Below are positions 1 through 8,154 of a DNA stretch of 64,000 nt, one piece after another (the stretch's first letter is position 1; each line of letters begins with the position of its first letter). Below the pieces are notes generated by a model. It did not search any database. It worked only from the letters and a program-made list of their open reading frames with translations, and was not told the DNA's origin. The DNA lies in NCBI RefSeq assembly GCF_001422735.1, contig NZ_LMLZ01000022.1, positions 124,001 to 188,000 of the forward strand. The letters run 5' to 3'. The DNA comes from Acidovorax sp. Leaf78. Lineage in GTDB: Bacteria; Pseudomonadota; Gammaproteobacteria; Burkholderiales; Burkholderiaceae_C. A program made the translations under genes and the position numbers.

Positions 1-304
1 CGATCACCAGGGGGTGGTAGGCCACGCCGGGCAGGGCGTAGGCGTAGGCGGCGCTTTCGGCCTGGCCGCGAAAGTCGATGGCACGGGTGACGCCCAGTTG
101 GGCCAGCAGGGCCTGGTCTTGCGGGGTGAGCGCGGCCAGGTGGTCTGACCTGAAGAGGTGGCGCCACTTGACCGCGCGCCCATCGCGGCCGATGTAGCCG
201 CCCAGGTCGCGGAAGTTGCTGGCGCCCGCGAAGGGGAGGGATCGGGTGGGGCTGGCGGTGGAGTGCGTGGAGGCGGGCTGCTGGGGCATGGCGAGTGCGT
301 GCAT
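1..304 (-). CDS. Tyrosine-protein phosphatase family protein (N-terminal part, cut by window edge)
   Basis: The reading frame runs off the left edge, so only about the first 100 residues are visible. After a poorly conserved start (ATG at 304, alternative ATG at 289, no clear ribosome site for either) the protein reads FAGASNFRDLGGY and later HLFRSDHLAALT and AIDFRG. This is the typical beginning of the bacterial Y_phosphatase3 family (dual-specificity or tyrosine/phosphoinositide phosphatases such as MptpB/LipA relatives). The catalytic CxxxxxR loop lies outside the window, so activity cannot be judged. The family call is good, the substrate unknown. Confidence 0.75.
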   Translation of the reverse strand, partial: MHALAMPQQPASTHSTASPTRSLPFAGASNFRDLGGYIGRDGRAVKWRHLFRSDHLAALTPQDQALLAQLGVTRAIDFRGQAESAAYAYALPGVAYHPLVI

Positions 305-471
305 ATGCACGTGGCTATGTACGTGGGGACTTGCGTGGGGTGGCTGGTGATGGTGCTGGGCCGGCGCCACGGGAGTGACGGGCCGGCACAGGCTCCAAGC
401 CTAGCCCAAATGCGCAGCCCGGGCTGTCACCGCCGTGTGCCACACGGCGGGCCGCGCCCCTCAGCGCGCCG

Positions 472-1452
472 TTACTTGCCCTGCACGTAGGCGTTGCGCG
501 TGGTCACGGCCAGGTCGGGGTAGTTGGCGAACATGCCGTCCATGCCCATGTCCAGGTACTTGCGGAACTCTGCAGCAGCCAGGGTGGCGTCGGCCTGCGC
601 AAAGGTCCAGCCGTGCACCTTCAGGCCTGCGGCGTGGGCTTGGTCGATGAAGGCCTTGGTGACGGGGTAGGTGGTGTTGTTGATGAGCACGCCCACGCCT
701 TCGTTGAAGCTGGCCACGTCTTTCAGCGTGAGCGGCTGCACGCCGGTGGCACCCGTCACGCCCATGCGCACGCTGCCGTCGGCCGCGGTGGTGGCCACGC
801 CCAGCAGGATGAGCGGCATCTTGTTGTTCTGCGCGATCTGCTTGGTGCGCAGGCTGCGCAGCGTGGCGTCGCTGAACGACTGGATGAAGACCTTGCTGGT
901 GCCGTTGTAGCCGTTGGCGTTCAGCGTCTTGAGGATGCCGTCTTCCATGACCGGGTCGGCCTGCTTGGCCTCGGGGTAGATGCCCACTTCGCGGCCCGCG
1001 GCGCTGCTTTGCTTCTTGGCAAAGTCCACCACCTCTTGAAAGGTGGGCACGGTGAAGGGACTGGTGGCGCTGGGCACAAAGCCGGGGTAGCTGACCTTGC
1101 CTGTGCCGGTGGGCACCACGGTCAGCGTCTTGATTTCTGCGAGGGTGAAGTCGGCCACCTTGTAGCCGCCGTTGCGTTGCGCAAAGAGCGTGGCCACGTT
1201 GGTGGTGCGGTTCAGGGTGTCGTCGTGGATGGCCACCAGCGCGCCGTCCTTGGTGATCTGCAGGTCGGGCTCGATGAAGTCGGCGCCCATGCGGATGGCC
1301 AGTTCGTAGCCGCCCAGCGTGTGCTCGGGCAGGTAGCCGCTGGCGCCGCGGTGCGCGATGACCTGGGGCTGGGCAGGGGCGTCGTCGCTGCCGCCGCAGC
1401 CGGTGACGATGAGGGCACAGAGGCAGACGGCTGCCAGGGAGAAGGCTTTCAT
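472..1452 (-). CDS. Glycerophosphodiester phosphodiesterase, lipoprotein form (GlpQ-like)
   Basis: A 326-aa GDPD-family enzyme expected to hydrolyse glycerophosphodiesters to glycerol-3-phosphate and an alcohol in the periplasm. The N-terminus is a lipoprotein signal ending VTGC, with the lipidated Cys at residue 19, which is why the start at 1452 is preferred over the long upstream extension (an in-frame ATG at 1467 is also possible). The catalytic pattern is intact: HRGASG (His34-Arg35), ExD at residues 61-63 and the second His at 76 (AIHDD). Length fits the GlpQ group. It stands alone, with no glycerol-3-phosphate transporter nearby. Confidence 0.9.
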   Translation of the reverse strand: MKAFSLAAVCLCALIVTGCGGSDDAPAQPQVIAHRGASGYLPEHTLGGYELAIRMGADFIEPDLQITKDGALVAIHDDTLNRTTNVATLFAQRNGGYKVADFTLAEIKTLTVVPTGTGKVSYPGFVPSATSPFTVPTFQEVVDFAKKQSSAAGREVGIYPEAKQADPVMEDGILKTLNANGYNGTSKVFIQSFSDATLRSLRTKQIAQNNKMPLILLGVATTAADGSVRMGVTGATGVQPLTLKDVASFNEGVGVLINNTTYPVTKAFIDQAHAAGLKVHGWTFAQADATLAAAEFRKYLDMGMDGMFANYPDLAVTTRNAYVQGK

Positions 1453-1603
1453 GGGGGATCGTTCCATTTTGGAAAAGAGGCCGACTCTATCGGCGCACCA
1501 AGGCAGTCTGGTGACAGGGTCTGGGGCCTGACACGCGCGGGACAGCAGCGCTACCGGGCGTGCCGACGCGCACCGATGTTGGTAGCCCCGGCAGGGGGCT
1601 GTA

Positions 1604-1942
1604 TCACTTCGGCAGCGAGGTGACGGCGCCGTCCACAGGTTGCTCACGGCTGCCCTTGGGGCAGGGCTGGTCGGTGTAGGTGACGCGGCCGTCCTGCACG
1701 CATTTGCGGGGTTCCACGGGCAGGGGTTCAGACGCGCCGCCGCGCGCTGCGCGGGCTTGGCCGGCCTGCTGGCCCGGTGGCAGCGTGTCCGGGCCGGGGC
1801 GGGTGATTTTCTTCCACGCCTGGTCGGCCCACGGGCCCGCTTGCGGCAGCCACTGGTCGGCCGTCCACCATGCGGCGGCGGCAGCGGCCAAGAGCAGCGC
1901 GAGGGCGATGGACCAGAGGGCTCGTTCGCGGGTACTGCGCAT
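1604..1942 (-). CDS. Small membrane-anchored protein with DUF4124-like C-terminus
   Basis: A 112-aa protein starting MRSTRERALW. Residues about 9-27 form one hydrophobic segment (Ala/Leu-rich, then WW), followed by a proline-rich linker and a C-terminal block KCVQDGRVTYTDQPCP. That block matches the usual end of DUF4124 proteins (a K-C-x-G-x-x-T-Y-x-D-x-P-C pattern), which are envelope proteins of unknown function common in Betaproteobacteria. The paired cysteines suggest a disulfide outside the cytoplasm. The start at 1942 was chosen because the upstream extension has no membrane or signal logic. Function unknown. Confidence 0.65.
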   Translation of the reverse strand: MRSTRERALWSIALALLLAAAAAAWWTADQWLPQAGPWADQAWKKITRPGPDTLPPGQQAGQARAARGGASEPLPVEPRKCVQDGRVTYTDQPCPKGSREQPVDGAVTSLPK

Positions 1943-2113
1943 GGGTGGGACCTTCAGTAGTGTGGGCAGGAACGACCCGCGCTGGCACGGGCCGGACGCC
2001 GCGAGCTTACGGCAAGACAACGCAGGTGCCCACCTCGCCCCGCTCCACCCGACACGGTCACTGCGGCCACTGCGGCCACTGCCATGGCCCGGGCGCCCGG
2101 GTGCGCAGCGCGC

Positions 2114-2719
2114 CTACCGGGCCGCGGGGCGCCCGTAGCGGGCGGTGAGGGTGGCCTTGCCCAGGCTGTGGGCGTTGACCATGTAGCCGGCCAGCGCCGC
2201 GGTGGCGTCGGCGGGCAAGTCCAGGCGCGGCACCTTGAGCGCATGCACCGTGAAGATGTAGCGGTGCGGCGCATCGCCCTCGGGCGGGCAGGTGCCGCCC
2301 CACGCTGCCACGCCGTAGTCGATGCGCACGTGGCTGGCACCTGCCGGCAGTTGCGCGCCGCCCGCCGCGCCCGCATCGGCACGCAGTTCGGTCACGCTGG
2401 CGGGGATGTTCACCACCGACCAGTGCCACCAGCCCGAGCCCGTGGGTGCGTCGGGGTCGTACATGGTGACCGCAAAGCTTTGCGTGCCGGCGGGCGCGCC
2501 GCTCCAGCGCAGCGCGGGCGACTGGTTGTCGCCTGCGCAGCCAAAGCCCTTGAACTCGAAGCGCTGGGGCAGCGTGCCGCCCGCGGCGAAGTCGGGGCTG
2601 CTGAGGCTGAAGGCCTGGGCGTGGGCGGCTGTGACGGCCAGCGTGCCGACTGTCAGTGCGAGGCCCAGTGTGGCGATGGTGGTCAGAAGGCGGCGGTGAA
2701 GCAATGGACGTTGTGGCAT
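2114..2719 (-). CDS. YbhB/YbcL family PEBP-like protein (secreted)
   Basis: A 201-aa phosphatidylethanolamine-binding-protein fold of the bacterial YbhB/YbcL group. A Sec signal peptide (Arg-rich start, Leu/Ala core, AHA cleavage site near residue 34) explains the choice of start at 2719. The ligand-pocket motif YDPDAPTGSGWWHW is intact, followed by a GGTCPPEG loop and HRYIF, all typical of the family. The bacterial members have no settled biochemical role, and kinase inhibition is known only for eukaryotic relatives. It faces the repeat array at 2853-3125 on its upstream side, so its promoter must lie in or next to that array. Confidence 0.85.
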   Translation of the reverse strand: MPQRPLLHRRLLTTIATLGLALTVGTLAVTAAHAQAFSLSSPDFAAGGTLPQRFEFKGFGCAGDNQSPALRWSGAPAGTQSFAVTMYDPDAPTGSGWWHWSVVNIPASVTELRADAGAAGGAQLPAGASHVRIDYGVAAWGGTCPPEGDAPHRYIFTVHALKVPRLDLPADATAALAGYMVNAHSLGKATLTARYGRPAAR

Positions 2720-2852
2720 CAAGAAGGCTCCTGCAATAGCGGTGTGGAACAAGGCCTTGATGGTGCTTCGCGCAGCGCACAGGCGCTGGCCCGGCGGCGT
2801 CAATCGCTGTGCGCTGCGCGTCAGGGGGGTCGCGCTCGGCCACACCCCAGGG

Positions 2853-3125
2853 CGTTCGGGCTGAGCCTGTCGAAGCCTTGTGCGGCGCTTCGACGAGCTC
2901 AGCGTGAACGGACCGGGCTTCTTTTTCAGTGCATTCCCAACGGCATCACTTGCACAACCCGTTCGGGCTGAGCCTGTCGAAGCCTTGTGCAGCGCTTCGA
3001 CGAGCTCAGCGTGAACGGACCGGGCTTCTTTTTTAGTGCATTTCCAACGGCATCACTTGCACAACCCGTTCGGGCTGAGCCTGTCGAAGCCCTGCGCAGC
3101 GCTTCGACGAGCTCAGCGTGAACGG
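2853..3125. repeat. Tandem 107-bp unit carrying an imperfect palindrome (three palindromes, two spacers)
   Basis: Three near-identical palindromic cores lie at 2853-2911, 2960-3018 and 3067-3125. Each has one arm CGTTCGGGCTGAGCCTGTCG, a short centre and the opposite arm ending GCTCAGCGTGAACGG. Starts are exactly 107 bp apart, and the two spacers (about 48 bp) are almost identical, so whole units were duplicated. The array fills most of the 450-bp gap between the AraC and PEBP genes. A decayed single copy lies at 53155-53213. Confidence 0.9.
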
Positions 3126-3169
3126 TTTGTCGTTTTGTCGTTTGCCCGCAGATCGGCACAGCCGACGCA

Positions 3170-3946
3170 TCACGGCCGCAGTTGCGATGGCGAGAAGCCG
3201 AAGCGTTCGCGGAACGCGGCGCTGAAGCGGCTGTGCGATTCGTACCCGCAGCGGCCTGCGATCTCGGAGACCTGCAGCGTGGAGCTTTGCAGCAGCACCA
3301 GCGCCGTCTCCAGCCGCACGTCGCGCAGGCACTGGCTCACGGTGTCGCCCTCATGCGCCAGGCGGCGCTGCAGGGTGCTGGGGCTGATGGCGAAGGCCGC
3401 GGCGATGCGCTCGAGCGTCCAGTCGGCCTGGGGGCTCGGGCCCACCAGGCGCCGCACGCGTTCGGCCCAGCCCAGTTCGCCGGGGGGAGCGAAGACGATG
3501 CCCAACTCGGCCAGGAGCAGCAGCACCTCCAGCGCGCGATGTTCGCGCAGCGCCTGCGAACTGGCGTCGCTCTCCAGCGCGGCCACGGCGCGCATGTAGC
3601 TGTCTTCGAACGCTGCATCGGCAGCCAGGCCTGCGCAGCCCTGCACCGGGGCCACCGCGGCAAACTGGCCGAACTGCCGGTGGAACTGCGCCACCAGCTC
3701 GGGCGCAAAACACAGCAGGCGCGCGACATAGCGGCCTTGGGGTGCAGGGTCGTTGACGACCTCCCACTGCGCGCCACGCGGCAGTACAAACACGCGGCCG
3801 CTGGGGTAGCGGTGCCCGCCGCCGGGCGTGACCAGGTGCTTGGTGCCCGACACCACCCAGCCCACCGAGTCCATGCGCACCGTGACGGTGTGGATGCGGT
3901 GGTGGACCGTGGTGGCGATCTGCAGGGACAGTGCGGGCTCGCCCAT
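3170..3946 (-). CDS. AraC family transcriptional regulator
   Basis: A protein of about 258 aa with an AraC-type DNA-binding domain in its last 100 residues: first helix-turn-helix WTLERIAAAFAISPSTLQRR, second around LQVSEIAGRCGYESHSRFSA, ending FRERFGFSPSQLR. The N-terminal half looks like a cupin-type ligand domain (RMDSVGWVVSGTKHLV, then RVFVLPRGAQWEV). A GTG one codon upstream (3949) could also start it, and a GAGG lies just before. No effector or target is evident. The downstream PEBP gene is separated by the repeat array, so joint control is not obvious. Confidence 0.88.
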   Translation of the reverse strand: MGEPALSLQIATTVHHRIHTVTVRMDSVGWVVSGTKHLVTPGGGHRYPSGRVFVLPRGAQWEVVNDPAPQGRYVARLLCFAPELVAQFHRQFGQFAAVAPVQGCAGLAADAAFEDSYMRAVAALESDASSQALREHRALEVLLLLAELGIVFAPPGELGWAERVRRLVGPSPQADWTLERIAAAFAISPSTLQRRLAHEGDTVSQCLRDVRLETALVLLQSSTLQVSEIAGRCGYESHSRFSAAFRERFGFSPSQLRP

Positions 3947-4140
3947 CACCTCAATATTTCCATGGCGGCAGGTGGGCTGTGACTACCTGTGCCGGCCAGG
4001 CTGGTGACGCGATGCGCTGCTGGCAGGCCGACTGCGTGCGGTGGCCACTGCGGCGCCGAATGGACGCGAGCGACGTTGAGCAACACGCACACCTCGGCAC
4101 CTCACCGCCTCACCACCACATGCCTTCGCACCTCGATACC

Positions 4141-4365
4141 TCAGCGCGTGCGCTCCCGCGTCACGTTCGCGTCGATGTCGCCGAACACGGTCACGCCGCT
4201 GCCGCCCTGCTGCTGGCTCGCGGGGTCGCTAGAGCGCGCAGAGCCTGAGGTGCTGCCGCAGCCACCCAGCGCGCCGACGACCACGACGGCCCCGAGCGTG
4301 GTGAGGGCGGCGCGCCAGACGCGGCCTGCCCGCGACGTTGTGCGTTCAGCTTCAGGGGTCATCAT
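4141..4365 (-). CDS. Small lipoprotein translationally coupled to topB
   Basis: A 74-aa protein beginning MMTPEAERTTSRAGRVW, with a hydrophobic stretch and a lipobox (ALGGC, Cys near residue 36), then a Ser/Gly/Gln-rich tail ending FGDIDANVTRERTR. Its ATG at 4365 overlaps the topB stop as ATGA, so it is probably translated by coupling to topB. A longer frame from 4512 lies inside topB and looks like shadow. No named family recognised; short lipoproteins of this type are frequent in Comamonadaceae. Function unknown. Confidence 0.6.
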   Translation of the reverse strand: MMTPEAERTTSRAGRVWRAALTTLGAVVVVGALGGCGSTSGSARSSDPASQQQGGSGVTVFGDIDANVTRERTR

Positions 4366-7286
4366 TCGCCTCCGAGGTGGTTGCCCAGGATACCCGCCAG
4401 CTCGAACATGCCGGCGCTGTCCTTGCCGAACACGGCGCGCAGCTTGTCGTCGGCGACGATGGTGCGCTTGTCCTTGGGGTCCTGCAGGTTGTGGGCCTTG
4501 ATGTATTCCCACAGCTTCTTGACGGCCTCCGGGCGGGCCACGGGCTCGGTGCCGATCACGGCGGCCAGGGCGGCGCTGGGGGCCTTGCCGGCGGCGGCCT
4601 TGCGCGGTGCCTTGGCGGCGGCGGTCTTGGTGGCCGGGGCCTTCTTGGCGGCTGCGGGCTTGGCGGTTTTCTTGGCGGCGGCGCCGGGCTTGGCGGCCTT
4701 GGCCGCGGCAGCCTTGGCGACAGCGCCGGGGCGCGGCGGGAACTTGCTCGGTGCGAACTCGAAGTTGACCTTGCCCGCGTCCTTGTCCCAGGCCAGGTGG
4801 GCCTTGAAGGCGCGGCGGGTGCGCATGCTCACGAACTTGTCGAGCAGGTCGGTCTTGCCGGTGTCCAGCAGCTTGGTCATCTGCTCGCGCTCCACGGGCT
4901 GCTGCAGGATGATCTTGCCGCTCTTGAAGGTGCAGCTCGGCGTGGGCTGCGCGGCGGTGGGCACGGCCTTGCTGCAGACGTAGTTGCTGCCGTGCTCGTG
5001 CACTTCCGATCCGCAGATGGGGCAGGGGCCGAGCGATGCGTCTTCAAACTCCACCAGCTCGCCGGACTCCTCGCCCTTCTTGTCGTCGCCGAAGTCGAAT
5101 TCGAGCTTGTAGTTGTGCGCCTCGTCGTCGTACTTGATGACGATCTCGGACGTGAAGGGCCAGCCCGCCTTGGAGCGAAAGCCCTCCAGCGGGCCGATCT
5201 TCTTGTCGCGCAGCAGCGCGTTGGCCTCGGCCGTCTCGAAGGTGCGGCCCGCGGGCGACTTGCCGAAGCTGAAGCCGCAGCCTTCCGCACCCGGCTTGCC
5301 CACGCAGGCAAAGCGGCGGTAGTTTTCTTTGACCGTGCCGCCGCAGTTGGGGCAGGGCGATTCGAGCGTGGCGTAGTCGCCGGGGATGGTGTCGCGGTCG
5401 TATTCCTTGGCCTTCTTGACCATGCGCTCGGTCATGGCGGCGATCTCGGCCATGAAGGATTCGCGGCTGAGCTGGCCCTTTTCCATCTGCGAGAGCTTGA
5501 ACTCCCATTCGCCGGTCAGGTCGGCGCGGCAGAGTTCTTCGACCTCCAGGCCGCGAAGCAGCGTCATGAGCTGGAAGGCCTTGGCCGTGGGGATGATCTC
5601 GCGGCCTTCGCGCAGCATGTACTTTTCGGTCAGCAGGCCTTCGATGATGGCCGCGCGGGTGGCTGGTGTGCCCAGGCCTTTTTCCTGCATGGCAGAGCGC
5701 AGCTCTTCGTCGTCGATCTGCTTGCCGGCGCTTTCCATGGCGCCCAGCAGCGTGGCTTCGGAGTAGCGGGCGGGGGGCTTGGTCTTGAGGCCCTTCGGGT
5801 CCACGGCGACGGTGTTCACGCTTTCGCCGGGTTTGACGGGCACGAGATTCTGGCCCTTGTCGCCCTCCTTGCCGCCTTCGACCTCGTCGGCCGCTTCCTT
5901 GCCGTAGATGGCCAGCCAGCCCGGCTTGACCAGCACCTTGCCTTCGGTCTTGAAGCTGTGCGGTGCGACGGTGGAAATACGCGTGGTGACGGTGTATTCA
6001 GCACTGGGGAAGAACACCGCCATGAAGCGGCGCACGACCAGGTCGTACAGCTTTTGCTCGGCTTCGGACAGGCCGCTCGGTGCCTGCAGCGTGGGGATGA
6101 TGGCAAAGTGATCGCTGACCTTGCTGTTGTCGAAGATGCGCTTGGACGGGCGCACGTAGTTGTTGTTCAGCGCGGTGAGCGCGTGCGGCGCCAGATGCCG
6201 CATGCCGCTGTCGGCCAGCATCTCGAAGGTCTGCTTGGCCACCGGCAGGTAGTCCTCGGGCAGCGCGCGCGAGTCGGTCCGCGGGTAGGTCAGGGCCTTG
6301 TGGCGCTCGTACAGGCTTTGCGCCAGCGCCAGCGTGGTCTTGGCCGAGAAGCCGAACTTGCCGTTGGCCTCGCGCTGCAGGCTGGTCAAATCGAACAGCA
6401 GGGGCGACGCTTGCGTGGTGGGCTTGCTCTCTTCGGTGACCGTGGCCTGCTGGCCGCGCACGGCGTTGGCAATAGCCGTGGCCTCGGCGGCGGACCAGAC
6501 GCGGTCCGCGCGCATTTCCACATCCTCGCCCTTCTTCCACTTGGGGTCGAACCACTTGGCGGGGTACTCGCCCGCTTCGGCGCCGAAGGTGGCGTGGATT
6601 TCCCAGTAGTCGCGGCTCACGAACTTGCGGATCTTTTCTTCGCGCTCCACCACCAGCGACAGCGTGGGCGTCTGCACTCGGCCCACGGTGGTCAGGAAGA
6701 ACCCGCCGTCGCGCGAGTTGAACGCGGTCATGGCGCGGGTGCCGTTGATGCCCACCAGCCAGTCGGCCTCGCTGCGGCTGCGGGCGGCGCTGGCCAGGCC
6801 CGCCATCTGCTGCTCGGTGCGCAGCGCGTCGAAGCCGTCGCGGATGGCCTGCGGCGTCATGGACTGCAGCCACAGGCGCTTGACGGGCTTGCCCAGGGGC
6901 TTGGCGCCGCCGGCGTACTGCTCGATCAGGCGGAAGATCAGCTCGCCCTCGCGGCCCGCGTCACAGGCGTTGATGAGTTGCGTGACGTCCTTGCGCTTGG
7001 CCTGCTTGACCACCGCGTTCAGGCGCGTCTTGGTCTTGTCCACGGGCTTCAAGTCAAAGTACGGCGGGATCACGGGCAGGTGGGCAAAGCTCCACTTGCC
7101 GCGCTTGACGTCGAACTCCTCGGGCGCCTGGATCTCGACCAGGTGGCCCACGGCGCTGGTGACCACGTAGCGGTCGTTCTCGAAGTGGTCGTCGTGCTTG
7201 TCGAACTTGCCCGCCACGGGCGTGAGGGCGCGCACGATGTCCTGTGCCACGGAGGGTTTCTCTGCAATTACCAGGGTCTTGGTCAT
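4362..7286 (-). CDS. topB: DNA topoisomerase III with C-terminal SWIB/MDM2 domain
   Basis: A 974-aa type IA topoisomerase. The TOPRIM region opens with VIAEKPSVAQDIVRAL, and the active-site Tyr sits in LTYPRTDSR near residue 334, matching TopB geometry. Two Cys clusters follow (CPNCGGTV...CVGK and CPICGSEV...YVC), as in zinc-ribbon tails. Beyond residue 850 is a Lys/Ala/Pro-rich linker, then about 70 residues (PVARPEAVKKLWEYIKAHNL ... DELRAVFGK-like ... ELAGILGNHL) that I recognise as a SWIB/MDM2 domain, a fold best known from eukaryotic chromatin remodellers and from chlamydial TopA. The start at 7286 (MTKTLVIAEKPS) was chosen because the upstream extension falls in the alternating-sequence promoter. 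Expected to decatenate and relax DNA. Confidence 0.95.
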   Translation of the reverse strand: MTKTLVIAEKPSVAQDIVRALTPVAGKFDKHDDHFENDRYVVTSAVGHLVEIQAPEEFDVKRGKWSFAHLPVIPPYFDLKPVDKTKTRLNAVVKQAKRKDVTQLINACDAGREGELIFRLIEQYAGGAKPLGKPVKRLWLQSMTPQAIRDGFDALRTEQQMAGLASAARSRSEADWLVGINGTRAMTAFNSRDGGFFLTTVGRVQTPTLSLVVEREEKIRKFVSRDYWEIHATFGAEAGEYPAKWFDPKWKKGEDVEMRADRVWSAAEATAIANAVRGQQATVTEESKPTTQASPLLFDLTSLQREANGKFGFSAKTTLALAQSLYERHKALTYPRTDSRALPEDYLPVAKQTFEMLADSGMRHLAPHALTALNNNYVRPSKRIFDNSKVSDHFAIIPTLQAPSGLSEAEQKLYDLVVRRFMAVFFPSAEYTVTTRISTVAPHSFKTEGKVLVKPGWLAIYGKEAADEVEGGKEGDKGQNLVPVKPGESVNTVAVDPKGLKTKPPARYSEATLLGAMESAGKQIDDEELRSAMQEKGLGTPATRAAIIEGLLTEKYMLREGREIIPTAKAFQLMTLLRGLEVEELCRADLTGEWEFKLSQMEKGQLSRESFMAEIAAMTERMVKKAKEYDRDTIPGDYATLESPCPNCGGTVKENYRRFACVGKPGAEGCGFSFGKSPAGRTFETAEANALLRDKKIGPLEGFRSKAGWPFTSEIVIKYDDEAHNYKLEFDFGDDKKGEESGELVEFEDASLGPCPICGSEVHEHGSNYVCSKAVPTAAQPTPSCTFKSGKIILQQPVEREQMTKLLDTGKTDLLDKFVSMRTRRAFKAHLAWDKDAGKVNFEFAPSKFPPRPGAVAKAAAAKAAKPGAAAKKTAKPAAAKKAPATKTAAAKAPRKAAAGKAPSAALAAVIGTEPVARPEAVKKLWEYIKAHNLQDPKDKRTIVADDKLRAVFGKDSAGMFELAGILGNHLGGE

Positions 7287-7377
7287 TTTTTGGGGGGCTC
7301 TTGCCTGTCGTCGTTCGTTCTGCGTTCTGGGGGCCAAGCGACCGGGTCCGGCCCGGGCGCTTCTACAATTCGGGTTT

Positions 7378-7428
7378 CGCGCGCATGTACGTACGCATAC
7401 ATGTACGCGCACGCACACACGTGTGCAC
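7378..7428. other. 51-bp perfect alternating purine-pyrimidine tract (Z-DNA-prone)
   Basis: Every base from 7378 to 7428 alternates pyrimidine and purine, made of CG, CA/TG and TA steps (for example CATGTACGTACGCATACATG). The tract lies in the 166-bp divergent promoter between topB and the SET gene. Alternating tracts of this length with many CG and CA/TG steps can adopt Z-form under negative supercoiling (established knowledge). Any such role here is inference. A weaker example (19 bp plus 10 bp) lies at about 292-330. Confidence 0.85.
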
Positions 7429-7452
7429 TATCAAGTTAACAGAGTTTTTGCC

Positions 7453-8154
7453 ATGCCCCGCTTTGCATCGCCCTCCACCCCTGTCGTCGCACCGGGCCGC
7501 CGCATCCAGACCCGGCACTCGGCAGTGCACGGCAACGGCGTGTTTGCCGTGCAGGACATCGCCGAGGGTGAGGTGCTGGTGGAGTACACCGGCGAGGTCA
7601 TCAGCTGGCAGGAGGCGCAGGACCGCCACCCCCACGACCCGCTGCAACCGAACCACACGTTTTACTTCCATGTGGATGAAGACCGCGTGATCGACGCAAA
7701 GTTCGGCGGCAATTCGTCGCGCTGGATCAACCACAGCTGCAACCCCAACTGCTACGCCGACGAACGGGACGGCCGCATTTTCATCACGGCGCTGCGCAAT
7801 ATCAAGGGAGGCGAAGAGCTCAACTACGACTACGGCCTGATCATCGAAGAGCGCTACACCCCTAAGCTCAAGGCCGAATACCCCTGCTGGTGCGGCAACG
7901 CCAACTGCCGCGGCACACTGCTGGCGCCCAAGCGCGGCTGGGCACCGCCGGTGCCGCGCAGCCCGGCGAAAGCAGCCAAAACCGCCAAGGCGGTGAAAGC
8001 GAACGCGAAGGCCAGCCAGGCCGCAGAAGCCGCCAAGCCCGCCAAGCCCATCAAAGCGGCCAAGACCGCAAAGCCCCCCCAGACGGCAAAACCCTCCAAG
8101 GCCGTGAAGCCGGCCCAGCCCCAGGCGAAGACCGCCCAGGGCCGCCGCGCGTGA
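7453..8154 (+). CDS. SET-domain protein lysine methyltransferase-like, with histone-H1-like tail
   Basis: A 233-aa protein. Residues about 16-130 are a complete SET domain: HGNGVFAVQDIAEGE, the SAM-site motif NHSCNPNC at 93-100 and the catalytic NYDYG at 124-128. A post-SET-like CWCGNANCRG follows at 145-154. From residue 164 on the protein is a low-complexity Lys/Ala/Pro tail of AKAAK/TAKP repeats, resembling histone H1 and bacterial H1-like proteins. It should transfer methyl groups from SAM to lysines, possibly on its own tail or on Lys-rich partners such as the TopB linker (inference). Its stop overlaps the GTG start of birA. Confidence 0.9.
   Translation: MPRFASPSTPVVAPGRRIQTRHSAVHGNGVFAVQDIAEGEVLVEYTGEVISWQEAQDRHPHDPLQPNHTFYFHVDEDRVIDAKFGGNSSRWINHSCNPNCYADERDGRIFITALRNIKGGEELNYDYGLIIEERYTPKLKAEYPCWCGNANCRGTLLAPKRGWAPPVPRSPAKAAKTAKAVKANAKASQAAEAAKPAKPIKAAKTAKPPQTAKPSKAVKPAQPQAKTAQGRRA

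Noticed and set aside
2853..3125. CRISPR-like array
   Set aside because: Repeats are 107-bp tandem units with identical spacers, not short repeats with unique spacers.
4338..7439. 1033-codon open frame on the plus strand opposite topB
   Set aside because: It mirrors the topB coding frame in high-GC DNA, has a Gly/Leu/His-biased composition with no domain, while the minus strand encodes a complete topoisomerase.
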